DNA from: an uncultured Bacilli bacterium
GTDB lineage: Bacteria; Bacillota_I; Bacilli_A; RF39; UBA660
Assembly (NCBI GenBank): GCA_944358355.1
Contig: CALVQY010000014.1
Coordinates: 1 to 37,028, forward strand
Reading direction: 5' to 3'
DNA: 37,028 nt
In this document: positions 6,801 to 14,395 of the stretch, piece by piece
Position numbering within the stretch: position 1 is the first letter of the stretch
How the letters are laid out: every line of letters starts with the position of its first letter
The notes under the pieces: generated by a model
Databases searched by the model: none
Told to the model about the DNA's origin: nothing
The model's input: the letters and a program-made list of their open reading frames with translations, nothing else
Position numbers and translations under genes: made by a program

Positions 6801-7997
6801 TTAATTTTCCTTTCGCAAATTTAATAAAGTTATAGATTCTAAATGATAAGTATTTGGAAATTCATCTACTAGTTTTATATAATTAAGTTCGTAACAACTA
6901 TCTAAAAGATTAATATCACGAGCAAGGGTTAAGGGATTACATGAGACATAGATAATATTTTTTACTTTTAATGACAAGAGAAATTCTATTAAATCTTTAG
7001 AAATACCACTTCTTGGGGGGTCTAAAATAATAGTATCAGGAACAAACTTTAGTTTATTAATAACTTTACTAACATCCCCTAAATAAAACTCTGTATTAGT
7101 AACATTATTTAACTTAGCATTATTTCTAGCATCCCTCACTGCATCTTCAACTACTTCAATACCAATTACTTTTTTAGCATAGTCACTCACTAATAAACTA
7201 ATTGTACCTGTCCCACAGTATAAATCATAGATAATATTACTATTTAGTTTTTTTACTATATCAATAACTTCTTTATATATTAAACTAATACCTTCTTTGT
7301 TTACTTGAAAGAAAGAGTCTTTTCTTACCATAAACTTTTTAGATAAAACTTCTATAATTAAAGATGGAACACCACTGATTAGTTCATTATTATAGTATAA
7401 AGAACTAACCAAGGATGAGAAAAACTCTTTAATAGATTCTTTATCTTCCTTACCTTCTAATATTAACATAAGCTTATCATCTAAAGATTTAATAATCGCT
7501 TTAGTTAGTTTCTTATGTACTTTAATAAAAGAGTTTAAAGAGGCTGTTAAAGTTATAATGTCACTATCTAATAAATTACATTTATCAATAGATATCAAAT
7601 TATTAGACTCTTCTTCATAATAGCCAAGCCTTTCTTCCTTAATATGATAAGTTACTTTATTACGATAGTTATAACATTTAGTAGGTATTATTTCTAGATT
7701 ATCTAAATTATAATTTGTATATTTAGAGAAAATATTCTTAACTGTATTTTTCTTAAACTCTAATTGTTCATCATAAGTTAAATGTCCTATCTGGCATCCA
7801 CCACAAGTTTGATAATAAGGACAATATTTTACTTTAAGATGGTTACATCTTTTACCTATAGAAAATCTTTTCTTATCTCTTACTATATCAATAGATACTT
7901 CTTCTCCCACTTTTACTTTAGGTATAAAAATAACTTTATTATTTATTTTTGCGATTCCTCTACCTTGATGGTCATAATCTATTATTTTAACTTTCAT
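6801..7997 (-). CDS. rlmCD: 23S rRNA (uracil-C5)-methyltransferase, RlmCD/RumA family
   Basis: About 398 residues. It has an N-terminal TRAM domain (VKIIDYDHQGRGIA), the iron-sulfur cluster cysteines C59-x5-C65-x2-C68, the SAM-binding motif DLYCGTGTISL, DPPRSG, and the catalytic VSCNP near the C-terminus. It makes 5-methyluridine in 23S rRNA using S-adenosylmethionine; the Bacillus homologue RlmCD modifies two sites. The ATG at 7997 is chosen because AGGTGA lies 5 nt upstream; the longer GTG start at 8006 would overlap that site. It is a core gene sitting inside the defence-gene cluster. Confidence 0.9.
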   Translation of the reverse strand: MKVKIIDYDHQGRGIAKINNKVIFIPKVKVGEEVSIDIVRDKKRFSIGKRCNHLKVKYCPYYQTCGGCQIGHLTYDEQLEFKKNTVKNIFSKYTNYNLDNLEIIPTKCYNYRNKVTYHIKEERLGYYEEESNNLISIDKCNLLDSDIITLTASLNSFIKVHKKLTKAIIKSLDDKLMLILEGKEDKESIKEFFSSLVSSLYYNNELISGVPSLIIEVLSKKFMVRKDSFFQVNKEGISLIYKEVIDIVKKLNSNIIYDLYCGTGTISLLVSDYAKKVIGIEVVEDAVRDARNNAKLNNVTNTEFYLGDVSKVINKLKFVPDTIILDPPRSGISKDLIEFLLSLKVKNIIYVSCNPLTLARDINLLDSCYELNYIKLVDEFPNTYHLESITLLNLRKEN

Positions 7998-8058
7998 AAA
8001 CTTCACCTAATAATAGGTTACTACAAAATTTATAAATATAAAAGCCTTTTAGTACTTC

Positions 8059-8087
8059 TTGACATTTAAAAGATTTTACTATATCCT
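8059..8087 (+). promoter_or_regulatory. Promoter of the orphan gene at 8113
   Basis: TTGACA (8059-8064), 17 nt, TATCCT (8082-8087), about 25 nt before the ATG. Confidence 0.6.
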
Positions 8088-8112
8088 AATTGCAAAAAGA
8101 GGAGAAATAATT

Positions 8113-8490
8113 ATGTTTGAAAGAAATAATATTGATGATTTATTTTTAGCAAGTATCACTGTTTTATATCCTGACAATGATATAGTAACTGATAATGTTG
8201 GAGGTCTTTTAAAAATAAGTAGAGCAGGATATGGATACTCAACAATTTTAAAAAAAGAAGGAGAACAATATATTGATTTAAATAATTCTAAAGCAGAAAT
8301 AACTATGACAAGAGACCCAAATAAAACTAGTTATACAATAGATTATATGGAACCATTGAGCAAGTATTATACTAGTGATGGCAAAAGGAAAAATGTTTTT
8401 AGTAATAGACAAGCAATTAAAATGGCAGAAACATATTATGATGAATTTGATAAAGATGAAAAAGAAGCACAAAAAATAAAAAGTTTATAA
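8113..8490 (+). CDS. Unknown 125-residue soluble protein
   Basis: Not recognised. It is a soluble, charged protein opening MFERNNIDDLFLASITVLYP and ending in a Lys/Glu-rich helix. It has no signal peptide, membrane segment or cysteine motif. The gene has its own sigma-A promoter, a GAGGAG site 9 nt before the ATG, and its own terminator, so it is a one-gene unit. It stands between rlmCD and the AbiE operon on the plus strand, within the accessory cluster, so it may belong to mobile or defence content. Function unknown. Confidence 0.75.
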   Translation: MFERNNIDDLFLASITVLYPDNDIVTDNVGGLLKISRAGYGYSTILKKEGEQYIDLNNSKAEITMTRDPNKTSYTIDYMEPLSKYYTSDGKRKNVFSNRQAIKMAETYYDEFDKDEKEAQKIKSL

Positions 8491-8495
8491 ATAAT

Positions 8496-8520
8496 AGAGG
8501 TTAAAGCCCTCTTTTTAATT
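8496..8520 (+). terminator. Terminator after the orphan gene
   Basis: AGAGG - 7 nt - CCTCT stem followed by TTTTTAATT. Confidence 0.75.
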
Positions 8521-8549
8521 TTAATAATATTTTTATTTTGGTAATACTA
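8520..8549 (+). repeat. Direct repeat, left copy, flanking the AbiE operon
   Basis: This 30-nt stretch ends GGTAATACTA and matches 10133-10163 at 28 of 31 aligned positions, with one gap. Both copies directly follow a terminator U-tract, and the right copy precedes gerA, so the repeats bracket the AbiE operon exactly. Confidence 0.55.
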
Positions 8550-8598
8550 GAAATAAAATATAATGTTTATACAAGAGATTTTCAAGTGTCAAAAATAC

Positions 8599-8635
8599 TT
8601 GATTTTCACCAGTTTTTATCATATAATGATAAAAA
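8599..8635 (+). promoter_or_regulatory. AbiE promoter with perfect palindromic operator
   Basis: TTGATT (8599-8604), 17 nt, TATAAT (8622-8627). Overlapping the -10 box is a perfect 10-bp inverted repeat, TTTTTATCAT (8613-8622) and ATGATAAAAA (8626-8635), with a 3-nt centre. A second inverted repeat (TCAAGT 8582-8587, ACTTGA 8597-8602) overlaps the -35 box. AbiEi antitoxins are known to repress their own promoter by binding inverted repeats. Confidence 0.7.
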
Positions 8636-8646
8636 GAGGTGAAAAT

Positions 8647-9237
8647 ATGATAATAACAAGTGATATAGCAAAGCAATATTTAGCAAAATACTCTAATAAG
8701 AATACTAGATTATCTAGAGATGTTAGAGATGGAAAACTAATCAAGATAAGAAATGGTTTATATGAAACAGAGGCAAATACTCCAGGATATTTACTTGCAG
8801 GCAGTATTTATGGTCCATCATACATATCTTTTGAATATGCACTTGCCTATTATGGATTAATTCCCGAAAGAGTGACTACTATAACTTGTGCCACTTTTAA
8901 TAAGAAAAAGAAAAGAAAATATGAAACTCCATTTGGTACATTTACTTATAGAGATGTTCCATCATTAGCATATCCAGAAGAAATAATTTTAAAAGAAGAA
9001 AATAATTATTCATATCAAATAGCAACTCCTGAGAAAGCTTTATGCGATAAATTGTATACATTGAAGTCATTAAAAAATTATTCTAATTTAGAAAAGATGT
9101 TATTTGATGATTTACGAATAGATATAGAAGAGTTTAAGAATTTAAACGTTGAAAAAATAGAAAAGTTAAGTAATTTATATCACTCAAAAAATATAGAATT
9201 ACTTGCTAAATATAAAAGGAGAAAAAAAGATGAATAA
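8647..9237 (+). CDS. abiEi: AbiEi antitoxin of a type IV toxin-antitoxin system
   Basis: A 196-residue protein with an N-terminal winged helix (residues ~1-45, including LIKIRNGLYE as the wing) followed by the AbiEi domain (ISFEYALAYYGLIPE, then ATPEKALCDKLY near 140). It is the DNA-binding antitoxin that represses the operon and counters the AbiEii nucleotidyltransferase without direct complex formation. The ATG at 8647 has AGAGGTG upstream and sits just after the palindromic promoter; a longer frame from 8563 would run through that promoter. It overlaps abiEii by 8 nt (ATGAATAA). Confidence 0.9.
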   Translation: MIITSDIAKQYLAKYSNKNTRLSRDVRDGKLIKIRNGLYETEANTPGYLLAGSIYGPSYISFEYALAYYGLIPERVTTITCATFNKKKKRKYETPFGTFTYRDVPSLAYPEEIILKEENNYSYQIATPEKALCDKLYTLKSLKNYSNLEKMLFDDLRIDIEEFKNLNVEKIEKLSNLYHSKNIELLAKYKRRKKDE

Positions 9238-10090
9238 TATAATAGAACAAATGCTTTCAAAATATGAAATTAAAAATATTACTGATGAAATCAATGCTTT
9301 AAAGGAAATCATCCAAGAAATAGTGTTACTAGGATTATCTAGGAGTGGTTTTTTTGATAAAGCAGCATTTTATGGAGGAACAGCTTTAAGAATTTTTTAT
9401 AAGTTAGATAGATTTTCAGAAGATTTAGATTTTGCCTTAATCTCTCATAATAAAGATTTTGATTTAAGTAAATATTTTAGTTATATAGAAAAAGAACTTA
9501 AAGCATATGGATTAAATATGGAAGTTAATACTAAACAAAAAAGCACATCTTCTAATATAACTTCTGCTTTCGTAAAAGGCGATACATTAGAACTCATCTT
9601 AAAATTTTTCCCAAATGAAGAAAGCCATAATTATGATCATATCTTAAAAAAAATTAAAATAAAATTTGAAGTTGATATTAATCCACCAGACGGCGCTACT
9701 TATGAAGACGTGTATAAATTACTACCAAGTCCACATCAAATTAAACTATATGATAAAGAATCTTTATTTGCTAGTAAAATTCATGCTATACTATGTAGAA
9801 ACTGGAAAACAAGAACTAAAGGAAGAGATTTATATGACTATATATTTTTTCTAGCTAATAATACAAACGTTAATTTAGAACTTTTAAAAAATAAATTAAT
9901 AGCATCTGAATATATAGACGCTAATAGTAAATTTGATATAAATATACTAAAAGAATTATTAATTAAGAAATTTGAAATAATTGATTACACTGAAGCTAAA
10001 GAAGATGTAATTCCATTTATTAAAGATGTAAACAGCTTGGATATATGGAATAGTAACTTTTTTATCAGTATTACTGAAAAATTAAATTAA
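9230..10090 (+). CDS. abiEii: AbiEii nucleotidyltransferase toxin
   Basis: A 286-residue toxin with the family's nucleotidyltransferase motif YGGTALR followed by RFSEDLDF (residues ~45-70) and the later KGRDLYDYIFFL motif near 195-206. AbiEii-type enzymes transfer nucleotides to tRNA ends or bind GTP, causing reversible growth arrest that limits phage. The start at 9230 has a GGAG site in the abiEi coding region and overlaps its end by 8 nt, so antitoxin and toxin are translationally coupled. All core motifs appear intact. The terminator at 10106-10131 follows. Confidence 0.9.
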   Translation: MNNIIEQMLSKYEIKNITDEINALKEIIQEIVLLGLSRSGFFDKAAFYGGTALRIFYKLDRFSEDLDFALISHNKDFDLSKYFSYIEKELKAYGLNMEVNTKQKSTSSNITSAFVKGDTLELILKFFPNEESHNYDHILKKIKIKFEVDINPPDGATYEDVYKLLPSPHQIKLYDKESLFASKIHAILCRNWKTRTKGRDLYDYIFFLANNTNVNLELLKNKLIASEYIDANSKFDINILKELLIKKFEIIDYTEAKEDVIPFIKDVNSLDIWNSNFFISITEKLN

Positions 10091-10105
10091 GTAAAATTTT
10101 ATTAG

Positions 10106-10131
10106 AAGAACAAATCAAACGTTCTTTTTTT
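10106..10131 (+). terminator. Terminator after the AbiE operon
   Basis: AAGAAC (10106-10111), a 9-nt loop and GTTCTT (10121-10126), followed by a T run. Confidence 0.75.
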
Positions 10132-10132
10132 A

Positions 10133-10163
10133 TTTAATAATAATTTCTTTTTTGGTAATACTA
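10133..10163 (+). repeat. Direct repeat, right copy; possible sigma-G promoter of gerA
   Basis: This is the right-hand partner of 8520-8549. It contains TTAATA (10134-10139), 17 nt, then AATACTA (10157-10163), each one base from the Bacillus sigma-G boxes TGAATA and CATACTA. Germinant-receptor operons are sigma-G controlled in Bacillus, so this is a plausible forespore promoter. Being AT-rich, the match may be chance. Confidence 0.45.
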
Positions 10164-10184
10164 AAAGTGAAACGAGGTGAACTT

Positions 10185-11612
10185 ATGCTTGTAGATGAGA
10201 TAAAGAAAGCTTTTGGAAGTTCCACTGATTTAATCATTAGACCTTTTATTATCGATAATAGAGAAATTACTCTTGTTATGAGTGAAGTTTTAGGTAGTTC
10301 AAGTTATGTTAATGATTTTATTTTAAGACGTCTTTTAACTATCAAGTTTCAAAGTGATAATATAGGAAGTGAACTTCTTAACTTTATTCCTACTAATAAC
10401 GGAAAGATACTAAATAAATTAAGTGATATGACTGATTATATTTGTATGGGCTTCGCTCTTATTCTTTTTAATGATAATGAATCTGAAAAAGCCATTGCAA
10501 TTGAAGCCCGTGCTACCGTAGATAGAGGTATAGGTGAAGTTAATAATGAAGCTAGTATAACAGGAAGTAAAGATGCTTTTAATGAGAATTTTAATACTAA
10601 TGTGGGACTTATTAGAAGAAGAATAAGAGACTGTAATTTATATGTAGATGGTATGTTTGTGGGAAGATCTAGTAAGACTAAAGTTGGTGTTTTATATATG
10701 AATAATATTGCTATTAAAAAAAATGTTGATAATATTAAAAATAAACTAAAAAAAATTAATGTTGATGGCATAATCGATTCTGGCAATTTAAAGAGTTATT
10801 TAGATAGTAAGACTAACTTTTTCTTTCCAACAATTACATCAACAGAACGTCCTGATAAAGTCGCTCAAGCCCTTCTTGAAGGTAAGATTGCTATTGTCTC
10901 TGATAACTCTCCTTTTGTTTTAATTACCCCTACCTTTTTTGTTGACTACTTACATACTAGTGATGATTATTATGAGAAAGCAATTAATACTTCTTTTATC
11001 AGAATCGTAAGATTTCTTGCCTTTTTAATCGCTATTTTTACGCCAGCTTTATACATCGCTTTAACTACTCATAATCAAGATATATTACCATTATCTTTAT
11101 TCTTAAACTTTATGGAACAAAGAGAGTCTGTTCCCTTCTCAGCTTTAATAGAAGCACTATTTATGAGCATATCTTTTGAAATATTAAGAGAAAGTGACAT
11201 TAGAAAACCTGCTAGTATGGGAACATCAGTCTCTATATTAGGTGGACTAATTCTAGGAGATGCCGCAGTTAGTGCCGGTATTATCTCTCCTATTATGATT
11301 ATAGTCATATCAATATCAGCGATATCTGGTCTTGCTTTCTCATCAGTTGAAATGATTTATGCTCTTAGATGGTGGAGATTTATTATGTTATTTCTTGCTA
11401 TGTTCTTTGGTCTATTTGGTATCTTTGTAGGTTTCATCATTCTTCTAGCATCCCTTGTTACAACCTCTTCTTTATCTTTACCATACCTCGCTCCTTTTTC
11501 ACCTTTTATTAAAGAAGAGATTAAAGATACTATCATTAAAGGAAGCCATAAAAAGGTAAGATTTAGGAATCCCCTTCTTACTAAAAATAAAATAAGGGAG
11601 AAAGAGATATGA
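10185..11612 (+). CDS. gerA: Spore germination protein GerA (A subunit of germinant receptor)
   Basis: A 475-residue GerA/SpoVAF-family protein, close to the usual length. The N-terminal soluble domain (about 1-265) includes SSSYVNDFILRRLL and FFFPTITSTERPDKVAQAL. The C-terminal half is membrane-embedded (about 275-440), with the typical QRESVPFSALIEAL and RESDIRKPASMG segments. It forms the inner-membrane germinant receptor with the B and C subunits and triggers ion release when nutrients are sensed. The ATG at 10185 has GAGGTGA upstream. It overlaps gerC by 4 nt. This is direct evidence that the organism, or a recent ancestor, makes endospores. Confidence 0.95.
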   Translation: MLVDEIKKAFGSSTDLIIRPFIIDNREITLVMSEVLGSSSYVNDFILRRLLTIKFQSDNIGSELLNFIPTNNGKILNKLSDMTDYICMGFALILFNDNESEKAIAIEARATVDRGIGEVNNEASITGSKDAFNENFNTNVGLIRRRIRDCNLYVDGMFVGRSSKTKVGVLYMNNIAIKKNVDNIKNKLKKINVDGIIDSGNLKSYLDSKTNFFFPTITSTERPDKVAQALLEGKIAIVSDNSPFVLITPTFFVDYLHTSDDYYEKAINTSFIRIVRFLAFLIAIFTPALYIALTTHNQDILPLSLFLNFMEQRESVPFSALIEALFMSISFEILRESDIRKPASMGTSVSILGGLILGDAAVSAGIISPIMIIVISISAISGLAFSSVEMIYALRWWRFIMLFLAMFFGLFGIFVGFIILLASLVTTSSLSLPYLAPFSPFIKEEIKDTIIKGSHKKVRFRNPLLTKNKIREKEI

Positions 11613-12571
11613 AAAAGATTATTATATTATTGATAGTATTGTTAATATTTTTAGGATATACTCCATATAACGAATTAAATAGTCTCGCAGTTGTAGATAC
11701 TTTAGGAATAGACTTTACTGATAATAAATATTATCTTTATCTAAATATTATTAATGATGATAATAAAGTCTATAAAGTTACTGGAGATAGCCTTGGTGAA
11801 GTATTCTTAAAAGCAAGAAATATTAATAACAAGAAGACTTATTATAAACATCTAGAAGTAGTAATATTTAATACCAATACTTTAAATGATACTACTCTTA
11901 ACTTCTTTAAAGATGAATTTACTTCTATAGATTATTTAGTACTTGCAACTTCTGATAATTTAAATAATTTATTTAATAAATATCATAAAAGAAGTGATTA
12001 TAAAAGCTTTATTAGAAAAGAAAAAGAAACGTCTGCATCTATTATTAATACAACTTTTAAAGAAGTTTTAAGCAGTAGTTTAGATGATATTAAAGACTCT
12101 AGCATCCCTCTAATTAGTTATCATAATAAATTAAGCAGTAAAGGTATATATATCCCTCTAAAAAATATTACTATAAATAATTCTATGGCAAGAGCAAGTT
12201 ATTTACTTAATGAAAAAATAAATACCTATAATACTAAAATAACATTAGATGATAAGAGTTATGAAGTAGTTATATATAATCTAAAATGTAATATTAAGTA
12301 TAAAGATAATACTATTAATATCAAAATAACAGGTAATATAGACTCTCCTGACAGTAACAATCTATCTAAGTTAAAAAATAAAGTAATTAAGAATCTAAAA
12401 GATGATATAAATACCCTATTAAAAGATGAACAAGAAAAAAATTATAATATATCTAACATAATTAATTATATTTACTTAAAAGAAAGAGAAGTTAATTACA
12501 ATACTTATAAAAAATCTAATATAAAGATAGATATTAATTTAATTGAAAAGGAGAAAAATAATTATGACTAA
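11609..12571 (+). CDS. gerC: Ger(x)C family germinant receptor subunit without lipobox cysteine
   Basis: A 320-residue GerC-like protein, shorter than the usual 360-400. The diagnostic start of the mature domain, NELNSLAVVDTLGID, is clear, preceded by a hydrophobic signal segment (residues 4-17). In GerC proteins the signal ends in a lipobox, L-x-G-C-W, and the cysteine carries the lipid anchor. Here the same place reads LGYTPYNEL: tyrosine replaces the cysteine, so the protein cannot be a classical lipoprotein and is probably held by its uncleaved helix. It is the second gene of the operon and overlaps gerB by 8 nt (ATGACTAA). Confidence 0.85.
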   Translation: MKKIIILLIVLLIFLGYTPYNELNSLAVVDTLGIDFTDNKYYLYLNIINDDNKVYKVTGDSLGEVFLKARNINNKKTYYKHLEVVIFNTNTLNDTTLNFFKDEFTSIDYLVLATSDNLNNLFNKYHKRSDYKSFIRKEKETSASIINTTFKEVLSSSLDDIKDSSIPLISYHNKLSSKGIYIPLKNITINNSMARASYLLNEKINTYNTKITLDDKSYEVVIYNLKCNIKYKDNTINIKITGNIDSPDSNNLSKLKNKVIKNLKDDINTLLKDEQEKNYNISNIINYIYLKEREVNYNTYKKSNIKIDINLIEKEKNNYD

Positions 12572-13436
12572 TAAAAAAATAGGTTTATTACAACTAGCAA
12601 GTTTAACATTTTTTCTTGGAATATCAAGTTTTCCTCTCTTTATAGAAAAAATTATTAAAATTAGTAAAAGTGATACTATTATCAGTATAATAATTGGTTC
12701 TATTTTAGTACTAATTACTTTTAAAGGCATATTAGAACTAAGAAAAAAAATTAAACCTAAGAGTAATTATCTAAAAGTAATTATATCTATTTTATTATCT
12801 TTTATATTTATATATCTTTTATTAGAAACAACTAATTTTATAAAAACATCTTATCTAAGTAGTGGCAATTTCTATAGTATTCTAATTTTATTACTTTTAA
12901 TGTGTCTAACTACTTCACTACAAAGTTATAAAGAAATATCTAGTCTTTCTTTAATTTTAATATTTATTTTTATTCCTCTATTTATTATTAACATAATTGG
13001 TAGTAGCAAGAGCTTAGATTTAACTTATCTAAAAGTTTTATTTAGTACTAATAATCTTGATATTATCAAAGGTAGCGTTTTATTCTTTATTTATGAAATA
13101 ATCCCTATATCTTTACTTTTATTTATTCCTTACAATGAAATAGATGGTAGAAAAAAACAAGATAGATATTTATATCTTGCTTTAATAATAAGTCTTTTAA
13201 TAATAATTATAGATTATTTATTATTATATTTTTCTTCTAGTATTAATGTTTTAACAAGTTACAGCTACCCTTTTATGTTAACAATAAATAGTCTATCTAG
13301 TACCTTTATCTTAGGAAGACTAAGTTATCTCATAAGTTTCTATTTATTATTTTCAAGCATCATAACTTTATCTTTAATTATATGTATAATTAAGCAGTTA
13401 GTGTTGAACAAGTATATCCTAAAGACTCAAGATTAG
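12564..13436 (+). CDS. gerB: GerAB-family germination permease, short C-terminus
   Basis: A 290-residue membrane protein of the GerAB (endospore germination/APC-type permease) family; normal members have about 365 residues and ten helices. Eight helices can be counted (about 6-26, 35-55, 69-92, 102-118, 124-145, 165-187, 203-224, 258-282). The coding region then runs 47 nt into the 3' end of the convergent gene at 13390, so its last ~15 residues are antisense to that gene. This suggests a deletion removed helices 9-10. GGAG precedes the ATG at 12564. It should provide the germinant-binding subunit, if still functional. Confidence 0.8.
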   Translation: MTNKKIGLLQLASLTFFLGISSFPLFIEKIIKISKSDTIISIIIGSILVLITFKGILELRKKIKPKSNYLKVIISILLSFIFIYLLLETTNFIKTSYLSSGNFYSILILLLLMCLTTSLQSYKEISSLSLILIFIFIPLFIINIIGSSKSLDLTYLKVLFSTNNLDIIKGSVLFFIYEIIPISLLLFIPYNEIDGRKKQDRYLYLALIISLLIIIIDYLLLYFSSSINVLTSYSYPFMLTINSLSSTFILGRLSYLISFYLLFSSIITLSLIICIIKQLVLNKYILKTQD

Positions 13437-13914
13437 TCCTTTGAGCATCTATAGGTTGAAAATAACTATCCAAAGAAGTATTAGTAGCATTAGCTTCTTT
13501 CTGTTCTTTAGTTAAAACAAATTTAAATTCTGTATCTGTAGATTCTTCTGTAACTAACCCACTATTCCTAATTAAATTTATCTCATTTACAACTGGATTA
13601 TCAGTAACAGTAGCATCATAAGGAGTAGTCAAAGAATAAAGAAATGTTACTTTATTTAACGTATCATTACTATAATTACTAGTAATAGATACACTGTAAT
13701 TCATAGTTCCTACTACAACTTCTCTATTACAGTTTAAAGCAGTAGCAGTAGAAGCATCACTAGCATTACTAGCATTATTAGGATTATTAATAACAGATTC
13801 TTCTTCTTTAAACACCACTCTAAAAACTAAGGGCAAAGCTATTAATATTACAAGTATAACTATAAGTAAATAAACAAAAATATTTATAAACGAACTACTC
13901 TTCTTCTCACTCAT
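13390..13914 (-). CDS. Unknown secreted or membrane-anchored protein
   Basis: About 174 residues: a short cytoplasmic start, one hydrophobic helix (about 10-32, with VYLLIVILVILIALPLVF), a linker rich in Asn/Ala/Ser, and an extracellular domain with two cysteines (near C62 and close to the C-terminus). No family recognised. The ATG at 13914 is chosen for its GGAG site; a TTG start at 13923 is less likely. It overlaps the upstream membrane protein by 8 nt (ATGAGTGA), so the two are translated together and probably work together. Its 3' end overlaps gerB on the other strand. Confidence 0.7.
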   Translation of the reverse strand: MSEKKSSSFINIFVYLLIVILVILIALPLVFRVVFKEEESVINNPNNASNASDASTATALNCNREVVVGTMNYSVSITSNYSNDTLNKVTFLYSLTTPYDATVTDNPVVNEINLIRNSGLVTEESTDTEFKFVLTKEQKEANATNTSLDSYFQPIDAQRTNLESLGYTCSTLTA

Positions 13915-14311
13915 TATAACCAACTCCTTCTTCTATTTTATCTTGAGCTTTAAGATTATGAATAAATTTTCTAATATAAATAATTAAAAATATAAGTGGT
14001 ATTATAGGAAAAGCCATGAAAAAATAATAAGAAAACATATTATCATTAATAACATTATAATCATTAACTAATTTAGTAAATGCTGCCCCATATCCTATAG
14101 AAACAGATAAAAGAACACTTGATATAAAAACGCCTATAAAACTAGTCCAGTAATTAATAACATAATTAGTACGATTAATATTCTTATTTTTTCTTAATTT
14201 TTCATAAATTTTCGTACCTATAAAAAAAGCAAGTAATAATATTGTTAAAGGTATGATTATATAAAATAGTAAAATCTTAAAATTCTTTTCACTATAAACA
14301 GAACTAACCAT
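13907..14311 (-). CDS. Unknown three-helix membrane protein
   Basis: About 134 residues with three clear membrane helices (about 13-33, 55-80 and 95-115) and short charged loops. Not recognised. The ATG at 14311 has AGGTG 9 nt upstream; earlier in-frame ATG/GTG codons (14320, 14323) overlap that site. It has its own promoter and precedes the secreted protein at 13914 with an 8-nt overlap. Confidence 0.7.
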   Translation of the reverse strand: MVSSVYSEKNFKILLFYIIIPLTILLLAFFIGTKIYEKLRKNKNINRTNYVINYWTSFIGVFISSVLLSVSIGYGAAFTKLVNDYNVINDNMFSYYFFMAFPIIPLIFLIIYIRKFIHNLKAQDKIEEGVGYNE

Positions 14312-14331
14312 AACTACCATCACCTATTATA

Positions 14332-14360
14332 ATAATAGCACAGTTAAATAGAGGAATCAA
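14332..14360 (-). promoter_or_regulatory. Promoter of the 14311-13390 membrane protein pair
   Basis: TTGATT (14355-14360), 17 nt, TATTAT (14332-14337) with a TGC extended -10 motif, directly after the ogt terminator. Confidence 0.65.
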
Positions 14361-14363
14361 CCG

Positions 14364-14395
14364 AAAAAAAGAAAGATTTACATAGAACTTTCTTT
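14364..14395 (-). terminator. Terminator of ogt
   Basis: Minus-strand stem AAAGAAAG / CTTTCTTT (14388-14395 pairing with 14368-14375), then T7. The stem covers the stop codon at 14378. Confidence 0.8.

Noticed and set aside
10436-10786. Minus-strand frame of 116 codons opposite gerA
   Set aside because: gerA is clearly the coding strand; the antisense frame has no ribosome site and no plausible domain. The frames at 11075-11308 and 12539-12730 were rejected for the same reason.
13740-13790. Repeats coding for Asn/Ala/Ser in the secreted protein as a tandem repeat array
   Set aside because: The repetition is short and limited to codon bias in a linker (NASNASDAS); there is no regular DNA repeat unit.
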